Shown here in pieces: positions 1 through 7,603 of a stretch of DNA of 64,000 bases. The DNA is taken from assembly GCF_010727475.1 (NCBI RefSeq), contig NZ_AP022567.1, forward strand, positions 5,580,001 through 5,644,000, written 5' to 3'. Positions within the stretch are counted from its first letter, which is position 1. Each line of letters starts with the position of its first letter. The stretch is from Mycolicibacterium mageritense. GTDB lineage: Bacteria > Actinomycetota > Actinomycetes > Mycobacteriales > Mycobacteriaceae. The notes under the pieces are model-generated. The model saw only the letters and a list, made by a program, of their open reading frames with translations. It had not been told where the DNA came from and ran no database searches. The translations under genes and the position numbers were made by a program.

Positions 1-756
1 TGACGACCTCACCTCTCGGGCTGCACGCATCACCGCGCCGAGCGCGGCGCGGGCGAACGACCCTCCGACAGAGATGCGCCGCACGCCTGCCTCGGCCAGT
101 TGCGCCACCGAGTAGGTCGGCTCGCGCAGTCCCATGACCACATTGACCGGCTTGTCGACGGCTTGGCACACGGCCTTGATCGCCTTGAGGTCGGGAAGTC
201 CCGGGGCATACAGAACATCGGCCCCTGCTTCGGAATAGGCCTTCAGGCGCGCGATCGTGTCCGCCAGATCAGCTGATCCCCAGAGGTGGTTCTCGGCTCT
301 GGCGGTCAGCACGAAAGGCAGGTCGCGGGCGGCGTCGGCCGCGGCGCGGACCCGTTCGACGGCTTCGGTGAGCGGATAGATCGGTGCACCGGGGTCGCCG
401 GTCGCGTCCTCGATCGACCCGCCCACCAAGCCGATGTCGCACGCGGCCCTGATGGTCTGCGCGCAGACGTCGGGCGCGTGCCCGAAGCCGTTGCCGAGGT
501 CAGCCGAGACGGGTAAGTGCGTCGCCGCGACGATCTCGGAGGCGTTCGCAAGCACCTCGGCTCTGGTAAGCGCGGCAACGGAATCCCGTTTGCCCCGCGA
601 GAAAGCGTAGCCCGCGCTGGTGGTCGCGAGGGCTTCGAAGCCCACACTCGTCAGCAGTCGTGCCGAGCCGGCGTCCCAGGGATTCGGCATCACCAGCACT
701 TCGTCCTGGGCGTGCAAGGCGGTGAAGCGCTCGAACTTGGTTTGTTGATCTGTCAC
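1..756 (-). CDS. Isocitrate lyase / PEP mutase family protein (3' end cut by window edge)
   Basis: The frame opens at a GTG at 756 and runs to base 1 without a stop, giving at least 252 residues with the C-terminus missing. It carries the TIM-barrel landmarks of the isocitrate lyase/phosphoenolpyruvate mutase superfamily: VSADLGNGFG (residues 83-92, metal/substrate loop), SIEDATG (114-120), TARAEN (151-156) and VNVVMG (204-209). The KKCGH signature of true isocitrate lyase is absent, so a C-C or C-P lyase/hydrolase acting on a small 2-oxoacid derivative is more likely; the substrate cannot be named. The GTG is chosen because AGGAG sits five bases upstream (762-766). It is divergent from yraN with 122 bases between them. 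Confidence 0.85.
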   Translation of the reverse strand, partial: MTDQQTKFERFTALHAQDEVLVMPNPWDAGSARLLTSVGFEALATTSAGYAFSRGKRDSVAALTRAEVLANASEIVAATHLPVSADLGNGFGHAPDVCAQTIRAACDIGLVGGSIEDATGDPGAPIYPLTEAVERVRAAADAARDLPFVLTARAENHLWGSADLADTIARLKAYSEAGADVLYAPGLPDLKAIKAVCQAVDKPVNVVMGLREPTYSVAQLAEAGVRRISVGGSFARAALGAVMRAAREVRSS

Positions 757-878
757 GGTCGCTCCTGGGTCGTCGGCACATGATCCCTGCCTGTGGATGA
801 AATCAGATCTGGGGATAACCCGTTGTCGCTGCCCGGGATCTGGCCGGTGCTGTCGGACCGGGTCCGCACGGTGTTCTC

Positions 879-1247
879 ATGACAGCAATGACGCGAGCCG
901 AGATCGGCGCACTGGGCGAACGGTTGGCGGTCGAGCATCTGACGGCTCTGGGGTTGCGGATAGTCGCCCGCAACTGGCGATGCCGCTACGGCGAACTCGA
1001 CGTGATCGCCGTGGACGAGTCTTCGCGCACGGTGGTGTTCGTCGAAGTGAAGACCCGGACCGGTCATGGGTTCGGCGGTCTGGCCGAGGCCGTGACGGCG
1101 CAGAAGGTGCGCCGGATCCGCCGGTTGGCCGCGCTGTGGCTGGCCGAGCAGGACGTCCGGTGGGCCGGTGTGCGTATCGACGTGGTCGGCGTCCAGCTCA
1201 CCGCGGGTCAGGCGCCCGTGCTCAGCCACCTGCAGGGGGTGGGTTGA
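879..1247 (+). CDS. yraN: YraN family protein (UPF0102, endonuclease-like fold)
   Basis: A 122-residue protein of the UPF0102/YraN family, which has a PD-(D/E)XK nuclease-like fold and no firmly established role. The core motifs are visible: GALGERLAVEHL near the N-terminus, RYGELDVIA in the middle and VFVEVKTR as the (D/E)xK strand, followed by the helical C-terminal half. An ATG at 888 is a possible alternative start. It stops at 1247, one base before comM begins, so the two are probably cotranscribed. The block yraN-comM-dprA-viuB is conserved in mycobacteria (Rv2898c to Rv2895c in M. tuberculosis). Confidence 0.9.
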   Translation: MTAMTRAEIGALGERLAVEHLTALGLRIVARNWRCRYGELDVIAVDESSRTVVFVEVKTRTGHGFGGLAEAVTAQKVRRIRRLAALWLAEQDVRWAGVRIDVVGVQLTAGQAPVLSHLQGVG

Positions 1248-1248
1248 A

Positions 1249-2760
1249 ATGGGTTTGGGGAGAGCGTATTCGGTGGCGGTGCGGAGCCTCGACGGAGTGA
1301 TCGTCGAGATCGAGGCCGATATCACCTCGGGCCTGCCGGGTGTGCATCTGGTGGGGCTTCCCGACGCCGCGCTGCAAGAGTCGCGTGACCGGGTCCGCGC
1401 GGCGATCACCAATTGCGGCAACTCCTGGCCGATGTCGCGGCTGACGCTGGCGTTGTCGCCTGCGACGCTGCGCAAGGTCGGCTCGGCATACGACCTGGCG
1501 CTCGCGAGCGCCGTGCTGTCGGCGCACACCAAGACCGCGTGGGCCCGGTTGGACAAGACCGTACTGCTCGGCGAGCTCGCGCTCGACGGCCGGGTTCGCC
1601 CCATCCACGGTGTGCTGCCCGCCGTGCTCGCGGCCAAGCGCGAGGGCTGGCCCACCGTGGTGGTACCCATTGACAATCTCGCCGAGGCGAGCCTTGTGGA
1701 CGGTATCGACGTGCTCGGGGTACGCACGCTGGGGCAGTTGAAGGCGTGGTTCGAGAACAAGGCCGATCTGTACGGCCGTGTCACCGCGGGCGAGCAGGCC
1801 CCTCAGGCCACTGCGGACCTTGCCGACGTGGTGGGCCAAGGCCAGGCTCGCTACGCCGTCGAGGTGGCGGCCGCAGGCGCACACCATCTGATGCTCACCG
1901 GGCCGCCCGGTATCGGGAAAACCATGCTGGCGCAGCGCCTTCCAGGCCTACTTCCGCCCCTGTCGTATGAGGAGTCGCTCGAGGTGACCGCGATCCATTC
2001 GGTCGCCGGGCTCCTCGCGGGCGACACCCCGCTCATCACTCAGCCCCCTTTCGTCGCGCCGCACCACACGTCGAGTGTCGCGGCCCTCGTCGGAGGAGGC
2101 AGCGGACTGGCCCGGCCCGGCGCGGTCAGCCGGGCCCATCGCGGGGTGTTGTTCCTCGACGAATTCGCCGAGGTGGGCACCAGCGCCCTGGAAGCACTCC
2201 GAACACCGTTGGAGGACGGCGAGATCCGGCTGGCACGCCGAGACGGCGTCGCGTGCTACCCGGCCCGGTTCCAGTTGGTGTTGGCCGCCAACCCCTGCCC
2301 GTGCGCGCCGCCCAATCCGGTCGACTGCATCTGCTCGGCGCAGGCCAGGTTGCGGTACCGGGGCAAGTTGTCAGGGCCGTTGGTGGACCGTGTGGACCTA
2401 CGTGTCCAATTGCACCCGGTCATCGCGGGCGCGTTCGCACCGGAGGCGGGGGAGTCCAGTGCCACGGTTCGTGAGCGGGTGGCCACGGCTCGCCTCGCGG
2501 CGGAAGAACGATGGCGACCACACGGCATCCGCACCAACAACGAGGTGGGCGGATCCCTGCTGCGGCGCAAGTTCAGGTTGCCGCGGGCAACGATGCAGCC
2601 GCTGAGCACCGCGCTGGATCGCGGTGCGATCAGCATGCGCGGTGCGGATCGTTGCCTGCGGGTCGCGTGGACCCTCGCCGACCTGGCGGGCCGGACTTCG
2701 CCGTCGGTCGCAGATGTGGCTGCCGCGTTGAGTTTCCGGCAGGACGGGGGTGTGTCATGA
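1249..2760 (+). CDS. comM: YifB/ComM-type Mg-chelatase-like AAA+ ATPase
   Basis: A 503-residue ComM/YifB family protein. In naturally transformable bacteria ComM is a helicase that promotes branch migration during integration of incoming DNA; mycobacterial function is not established. The N-terminal ChlI-like domain contains GLPDAALQESRDRVRAAI, the Walker A is GPPGIGKT (about residues 218-225), Walker B is FLDEFAE near 300, and the Cys-rich NPCPCAPP segment after it is typical of the family. The ATG at 1249 immediately follows the yraN stop; an upstream in-frame extension would overlap yraN and lacks similarity. Its stop overlaps the dprA start by four bases, indicating translational coupling. 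Confidence 0.95.
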   Translation: MGLGRAYSVAVRSLDGVIVEIEADITSGLPGVHLVGLPDAALQESRDRVRAAITNCGNSWPMSRLTLALSPATLRKVGSAYDLALASAVLSAHTKTAWARLDKTVLLGELALDGRVRPIHGVLPAVLAAKREGWPTVVVPIDNLAEASLVDGIDVLGVRTLGQLKAWFENKADLYGRVTAGEQAPQATADLADVVGQGQARYAVEVAAAGAHHLMLTGPPGIGKTMLAQRLPGLLPPLSYEESLEVTAIHSVAGLLAGDTPLITQPPFVAPHHTSSVAALVGGGSGLARPGAVSRAHRGVLFLDEFAEVGTSALEALRTPLEDGEIRLARRDGVACYPARFQLVLAANPCPCAPPNPVDCICSAQARLRYRGKLSGPLVDRVDLRVQLHPVIAGAFAPEAGESSATVRERVATARLAAEERWRPHGIRTNNEVGGSLLRRKFRLPRATMQPLSTALDRGAISMRGADRCLRVAWTLADLAGRTSPSVADVAAALSFRQDGGVS

Positions 2761-3875
2761 CCGACGAGGTGCGCCGGGCCTGGGCCTACCTGTCGCGGGT
2801 TGCGGAACCGCCGTGCCGTGAGCTGGCGGCGTTGGTGCGAAAGCACGGCCCTGTCGATGCGGCAGGGATGGTGAAAGCCGGTGACGTCGACCGGGACTTG
2901 GCGAGATGGGTCGAAGCGCGACGCGGGCTGGATCGTGCCGTCGACGATCTCGACGTGTTGGACCGGATGGGCGGCAGGCTGATCACGCCGGACGACGACG
3001 AATGGCCGCTGCTGTCCTTCACCGCGTTCGGCGGTTTGAAGAAACCCAACGCGTCTGCGCCTTTGGTGCTGTGGGCGAGCGGACCGGTACGGCTCCACGA
3101 CGTCGCGGTGCGCGCCGCGGCGATCGTCGGTACCCGTGCGGCGACCGCGTACGGCGAGCATGTCGCCGCGGACCTGGCGGCCGGGCTGGTGGAGCGGGAT
3201 GTGGCGGTGGTGTCCGGTGGCGCGTACGGCATCGACGGGGCCGCGCACCGCGCCGCGGTGGCGTGCGAGGGCGTCACGGTCGCGGTCGTTGCGGGCGGCA
3301 TCGACAATCCCTATCCATCCGGCCACAGCGCACTGTTCCGCCGGATCCGTGAGGACCACCTGCTGGTGAGCGAGTACCCGCCGGGCACCGCGCCGGGACG
3401 GCTGCGGTTTCTCACGCGTAATCGGCTGGTGGCGGCGTTGTCGGGCGCGACGGTGGTGGTCGAGGCAGGTCTGCGCAGCGGTGCCGCCAACACGGCGTCG
3501 TGGGCCAAGGGGCTCGGCAGGACGGTGGGGGCGGTACCGGGGCCGGTGACCTCGGCGGCGTCCGCGGGTTGTCATGCGTTGCTGCGGGACGACGCCGTCT
3601 TGGTGACCCGGGCCGACGACATCGTCGAAATGGTCGGCCGCATAGGGGAACTCGCAGCCGAACCGGCACACCCGGTCGGGCCGCTCGACCATCTCGCCCC
3701 GCAGGAGAAGCGGGTGTACGACGCGCTGCCGTCGCGCGGTGTGCTCACCGCCGACGAGATCGCGGTCTCCGCGGGTATGCCGACACACGAGGTACTGGGC
3801 CCGCTGGCGATGCTCGACATCGCCGGGCTGGCTGTCGGTGAGGCAGGTTGTTGGCGCCGTAGCCGCCGCCGGTAG
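2757..3875 (+). CDS. dprA: DNA-processing protein DprA/Smf
   Basis: A 372-residue DprA, the RecA-loading single-strand DNA binding protein of transformation; the role in mycobacteria is not settled. The Rossmann-like core starts at IVGTRAATAYGE (about residue 125) and includes SGGAYGIDGAAH, the family signature, and SEYPPGTAPGRLRFLTRNRLVAALS. A C-terminal winged-helix (DML1-like) region follows from about residue 300, beginning LAPQEKRVYDALP. The usual SGSLxTA segment reads GLRSGAANTASWA here. The ATGA overlap with comM fixes the start at 2757. A weak imperfect hairpin lies just after the gene (about 3881-3912). Confidence 0.95.
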   Translation: MTDEVRRAWAYLSRVAEPPCRELAALVRKHGPVDAAGMVKAGDVDRDLARWVEARRGLDRAVDDLDVLDRMGGRLITPDDDEWPLLSFTAFGGLKKPNASAPLVLWASGPVRLHDVAVRAAAIVGTRAATAYGEHVAADLAAGLVERDVAVVSGGAYGIDGAAHRAAVACEGVTVAVVAGGIDNPYPSGHSALFRRIREDHLLVSEYPPGTAPGRLRFLTRNRLVAALSGATVVVEAGLRSGAANTASWAKGLGRTVGAVPGPVTSAASAGCHALLRDDAVLVTRADDIVEMVGRIGELAAEPAHPVGPLDHLAPQEKRVYDALPSRGVLTADEIAVSAGMPTHEVLGPLAMLDIAGLAVGEAGCWRRSRRR

Positions 3876-3953
3876 CACCCACCGGCGACTACGCGCTCCG
3901 TATAGTCGGTGAGGTCGGCTAATCATTGGTCGGAGCTGAGTTTTGGAGGCGGT

Positions 3954-4820
3954 ATGGCTGGACGTCCGGTGCACACGTTCGAAGTGGTGCGGCGTGAGCA
4001 GTTGTCGCCGCACATGGTGCGGCTGGTCCTTGGCGGAAATGGGAGCGACGGCGGCTTCGGGACGTTCAACCCGAGCGAGTTCACCGATTCGTACGTCAAG
4101 CTCGTGATCGTTCCGGCCGACGCCGATGTCGCCGCGCTGCCGCGACCGCTGACCCTGGACAGTTTCGGTGAACTGCCCGAGGCGCAGCGGCCCACCGTCC
4201 GCACCTACACCGTGCGCGACGTCGATGGTCAGCGTGGCGAGATCACCATCGATTTCGTCGTACACGGGGAGCTCGGCACGGCCGGGCCCTGGGCGGCCGC
4301 GGCGGTTCCCGGGCAGCCCGTCTACCTGATGGGCCCGGGCGGTGCCTATTCGCCGGACCCTGCGGCGGACTGGCATCTGCTGGCGGGCGACGAGGCCGCC
4401 CTGCCGGCAATCAGCACCGCACTGGAAGCCCTTCCCGACGACGCGATCGGCAAAGTCTTCATCGAGGTCGCCGGACCCGACGACGAAGTGGAGCTGACCG
4501 CCCCGGCGGGTGTCGAGGTGACCTGGGTGTACCGCGGTGGCCGGGCCGACTTGGTGCCCGACGACCGCGCGGGAGACCACGCCCCGCTGATCGCCGCGGT
4601 GAAGGAGGCGGCCTGGCTGCCGGGCCAGGTGCAGGTTTTCATTCACGGCGAGGCGCAGACCGTCATGCACAACCTGCGGCCCTACATCCGCAAGGAACGC
4701 GGTGTCGACGCCAAGTGGGCCTCCTCGATCTCCGGTTACTGGCGCCGCGGCCGCACCGAGGAGACTTTCCGGCAGTGGAAGGCCGAACTGGCAAAAGCGG
4801 AGTCCGCCACGGGCAACTGA
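3954..4820 (+). CDS. viuB: Siderophore-interacting flavoprotein (ViuB/SIP family)
   Basis: A 288-residue SIP-family ferric-siderophore reductase, the cytosolic flavoenzyme type that releases iron from imported siderophore by reduction. The FAD-binding beta-barrel occupies roughly residues 1-120 with RTYTVRDVDG as the flavin motif, and an NAD(P)H-binding Rossmann-like half follows, ending in SISGYWRRGRTEE, the characteristic C-terminal helix. The ATG at 3954 is favoured by GGAGG five bases upstream (3945-3949) rather than the in-frame ATG at 3909. It is the ortholog of Rv2895c by position after dprA. In M. tuberculosis the next gene is xerC; here xerC is about 53 kb away. Confidence 0.92.
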   Translation: MAGRPVHTFEVVRREQLSPHMVRLVLGGNGSDGGFGTFNPSEFTDSYVKLVIVPADADVAALPRPLTLDSFGELPEAQRPTVRTYTVRDVDGQRGEITIDFVVHGELGTAGPWAAAAVPGQPVYLMGPGGAYSPDPAADWHLLAGDEAALPAISTALEALPDDAIGKVFIEVAGPDDEVELTAPAGVEVTWVYRGGRADLVPDDRAGDHAPLIAAVKEAAWLPGQVQVFIHGEAQTVMHNLRPYIRKERGVDAKWASSISGYWRRGRTEETFRQWKAELAKAESATGN

Positions 4821-4844
4821 CCGGGGGATGGCAGGGTAGCCGTC

Positions 4845-6005
4845 ATGGCATACGGCGACTACCAACTCGAGATCTACCTGCAGGGTCTGGCAGGCGTGCT
4901 GCCGACCCTGCCGATGGACTACGCGGGGCTTGAGGCCAAGGCGCAGGCCGCGATGCCTGCGTCGATCTGGTCGTACGTCGCAGGCGGCGCGGGCGACGAA
5001 CGCACGCAGCGGGTCAACCGCACGGCGTTCGACCGTTGGGGCCTGATGCCGCGGATGTTCAACGCACACCGCGAGCGCGACCTGTCGGTGGACCTTTTCG
5101 GACTCAAGCTGCCGTCCCCGTTGTTCATGGCGCCGATCGGCGTTCTCGGCATCTGCGGTCAGGACGGCCACGGTGATCTCGCCGGTGCCCGGGCTGCCGC
5201 GCGGACCGGGGTGCCCATGGTCCTGTCGACCTTGACCGAGGATCCGATGGAAGACGTCGCCGCCGAATTCGGCGACACCCCAGGGTTTTTCCAGCTCTAC
5301 ACACCGACCGACAAAGAGCTGGCCGCGAGCCTCGTGCAGCGCGCGGAGGCCGCCGGTTTCAAGGGCATCGTGGTCACGCTCGACACCTGGGTTCCGGGCT
5401 GGCGCCCGCGCGACCTGGCGACCTCGAACTTCCCGCAGCTGCGCGGCAAGTGCCTGGCGAACTACACGAGCGACCCGGTGTTCCGTGCGGGCTTGCAGCA
5501 GCCACCCGAGGAGAACCCGCAAGCCACCGTGCTGCGGTGGGTGAGCCTTTTCGGAAATCCGCTGACCTGGGATGATCTGCCGTGGCTGCGGTCTCTGACC
5601 AAGCTGCCGCTCATCGTCAAGGGCATTTGCCATCCCGACGATGCGCGGCGCGCCAAAGACGGTGGCGTGGACGGCATTTACTGTTCCAACCACGGCGGGC
5701 GGCAGGCCAACGGCGGCCTGCCCGCGATCGACTGCCTGCCCGGGGTGGTCGAGGCCGCCGATGGGTTGCCGGTGCTGTTCGACTCGGGTATCCGCAACGG
5801 TGCCGACATCGTCAAGGCGCTCGCGCTGGGCGCCACCGCGGTCGGGGTGGGCAGGCCCTACGCGTACGGCCTGGCCCTCGGCGGTGCCGACGGCATCGTG
5901 CACGTGCTGCGCTCGCTGCTGGCCGAGGCCGACCTCATCATGGGTGTCGACGGCTACCCGACGTTGGCCGACCTGACGCCGGATACGCTGCGCCGCGTCG
6001 AGTAG
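4845..6005 (+). CDS. FMN-dependent alpha-hydroxy-acid oxidase, lactate 2-monooxygenase type
   Basis: A 386-residue member of the FMN-dependent alpha-hydroxy-acid dehydrogenase family. The FMN-site lysine is in IVKGI (K259) and the catalytic base is the histidine of SNHGGRQ (H283); LFDSGIRNGADIVKALALG binds the flavin phosphate. The N-terminal section (GDYQLEIYLQGLAG, then the FQLYTPTDKELAASLV region) and the length near 390 resemble mycobacterial lactate 2-monooxygenase, which turns L-lactate and oxygen into acetate, CO2 and water. Other 2-hydroxy acids are possible substrates. It follows viuB by 24 bases and may be read from the same transcript, but it is not part of the conserved core order. 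Confidence 0.88.
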   Translation: MAYGDYQLEIYLQGLAGVLPTLPMDYAGLEAKAQAAMPASIWSYVAGGAGDERTQRVNRTAFDRWGLMPRMFNAHRERDLSVDLFGLKLPSPLFMAPIGVLGICGQDGHGDLAGARAAARTGVPMVLSTLTEDPMEDVAAEFGDTPGFFQLYTPTDKELAASLVQRAEAAGFKGIVVTLDTWVPGWRPRDLATSNFPQLRGKCLANYTSDPVFRAGLQQPPEENPQATVLRWVSLFGNPLTWDDLPWLRSLTKLPLIVKGICHPDDARRAKDGGVDGIYCSNHGGRQANGGLPAIDCLPGVVEAADGLPVLFDSGIRNGADIVKALALGATAVGVGRPYAYGLALGGADGIVHVLRSLLAEADLIMGVDGYPTLADLTPDTLRRVE

Positions 6006-6082
6006 CACCCAGAACTCGGGTAGTCGGCTACTCGCGCGTTCGGGGCTCCGGCCGGGCGACCATGGACGCCTGGAGGTGCGCG

Positions 6083-6763
6083 ATGGACTATGGAGTGCCC
6101 ATTCTGATCGCCGTGCTGGGCCCGTTGGTGACCGGACTGGTCACCGCAGCGGGTATCGCGTTGGAACGGCGCCGAACCGAGCATGACCTCGAAGTCCGGC
6201 GCCTGAGACTTGTTGAGCTGGCCCGCAATCAGATCGAGGCCGTCCAACCGTTGCTCAACTCGCCGAGCGCCGACGGGGTGGGAACGGACAGCCGGGAACG
6301 CGCCAACAGCATCGTGGTGTCGGCCCTGGACTCACTGCTTCATGCCCAAGCCCTGACCCGGCAGGAAGAGACCCTGCAGCAGCGCGCCGCCAAGGTGGTG
6401 GAACGCCACAGCGGCAGCGTCACCAGTGAGTTGCTTCTCCGGCGCCCGTTGCGCAGCCCCGGCGCGCGGACCCTGCGGGTGATCTACTACCTGGCGTTCA
6501 CCTGGGGCGGTCTCGGACTTCTGTTCTTCGGTGCGTCGGTGTTCACCCTTCCGGGTGCCGGTACCGACGCGGCCTCGGTGGTCGGCTTCGCGGTGTCCTT
6601 CGTCCTCACGGGCCTGCTGCCGGTGCTCCTGCTGCGCAAGGCGGTCCTCGGGTGCGAGCGACGGTACAGCGAACGCAAGTCCACGCGACACGAGGTGCCG
6701 CCGCCACCTCCTCCTCCGCCGGCGCCGTATCCGTACCATCCGATGCTCAGCCAACCGCGGTAG
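6083..6763 (+). CDS. Small membrane protein of unknown function
   Basis: A 226-residue protein I do not recognise. An N-terminal hydrophobic segment (about residues 4-26), a charged helical stretch, then two closely spaced hydrophobic segments (roughly 133-156 and 164-186) suggest three membrane passes. The tail is basic and then ends in a run of eight prolines followed by a Pro/Tyr-rich end, likely exposed in the cytoplasm. The ATG at 6083 is chosen over 6062 because GGAGG (6072-6076) is correctly spaced before it. It sits 9 bases before the DUF5995 gene and two genes before the injection-system ATPase, so a link to that apparatus, for example membrane anchoring, is possible but only positional. 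Confidence 0.7.
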   Translation: MDYGVPILIAVLGPLVTGLVTAAGIALERRRTEHDLEVRRLRLVELARNQIEAVQPLLNSPSADGVGTDSRERANSIVVSALDSLLHAQALTRQEETLQQRAAKVVERHSGSVTSELLLRRPLRSPGARTLRVIYYLAFTWGGLGLLFFGASVFTLPGAGTDAASVVGFAVSFVLTGLLPVLLLRKAVLGCERRYSERKSTRHEVPPPPPPPPAPYPYHPMLSQPR

Positions 6764-6772
6764 GCGCCCCCT

Positions 6773-7597
6773 ATGGACCAACTCCCGCCCCTGCCGCGCG
6801 CGGCGACCTTCGACGACGTCATCGGCGCTCTCGATGCGGTGATCGCGTGGTCAGTCGAACAGTCCAGTCGCCTGGGCTATTTCGCCGCGCTGTACAAGCG
6901 CATCACCATCGCGGTGCGAACCGCGGTGGCCGACGGCGTGTTCGAGGATGGTCCGCGGCTGCAGCGGCTCGACGTGGCGTTCGCCAACCGGTACTTCGAC
7001 GCCGTCAACGGACACTTCCACCCGGGGAGGTTCCCGAAGCCGACCCGGTCCTGGCGCGTGACCTTCGACGCCGCGGACTCACCCGAGCCGATCATGTTGC
7101 AGCACATGTTGGCCGGGATCAATGCGCACATCGGTCTCGACCTCGGCATCGCCGCCGCGGCGCAGTTACCGCGGGCCCGATTATGGGAACTGCAAACGGA
7201 TTTCGACCGGATCAATGCCGTGCTCGCCAGCCAGGTCAACGGCATCGTCGTCGACATCAACGAACTGTCACCGGCTTTGGCCGACGTCTATGCGGTGCTG
7301 ATGGACAACCAGATCTTCCTGATCAACGAGGCGGTTCGGACACTGCGGGACGACGCGTGGCGATTCGCGACCTTGCTGGCGCTGCAACCGGGTTTCACCC
7401 GACCGTTCGCGATCCGTATCCGTGACCATCACGTTGCGGGGCAGGGGAGCTTGATATACCGGCCGCCCGGTGTTGTCGGTCTGATCCAGTGGGCGGTCAA
7501 CGCCGTCGCGGCTAGGGAAAGCCGCGATGTCGTGCGCAACATCAAAGTGCTGGATGAGATTGCTTGTGCACCAGCACCTATTGCCACGGCATTGTGA
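6773..7597 (+). CDS. DUF5995 family protein
   Basis: A 274-residue protein resembling the DUF5995 family of actinobacteria, whose function is unknown. Visible family features are the FAALYKRIT segment with the acidic/aromatic surroundings near residue 40, FANRYFDAVNGHF near 85, and QHMLAGINAHIGLDLGIAAA in the middle, which holds conserved histidines (HMLAGINAHI) that could bind a metal or cofactor. No signal peptide or membrane segment is seen. It lies 9 bases after the membrane protein and 6 bases before the ATPase, in what looks like a three-gene operon facing the injection-system cluster. Confidence 0.75.
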   Translation: MDQLPPLPRAATFDDVIGALDAVIAWSVEQSSRLGYFAALYKRITIAVRTAVADGVFEDGPRLQRLDVAFANRYFDAVNGHFHPGRFPKPTRSWRVTFDAADSPEPIMLQHMLAGINAHIGLDLGIAAAAQLPRARLWELQTDFDRINAVLASQVNGIVVDINELSPALADVYAVLMDNQIFLINEAVRTLRDDAWRFATLLALQPGFTRPFAIRIRDHHVAGQGSLIYRPPGVVGLIQWAVNAVAARESRDVVRNIKVLDEIACAPAPIATAL

Positions 7598-7603
7598 CCG
7601 CCT

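Noticed and set aside
792..819. DnaA-box-like TGTGGATGA and GGGGATAAC upstream of yraN
   Set aside because: Isolated imperfect matches with no AT-rich region or further boxes; not an origin.
3909..3927. IdeR-box-like sequence upstream of viuB
   Set aside because: Only about 10 of 19 positions match the consensus, with both outer arms poor, so iron regulation cannot be claimed.
2256..6008. Very long antisense frames (also about 12608-15151, 28863-32183 and 55584-58118)
   Set aside because: High GC removes stop codons in opposite frames; these overlap well-recognised genes and carry no family motifs.
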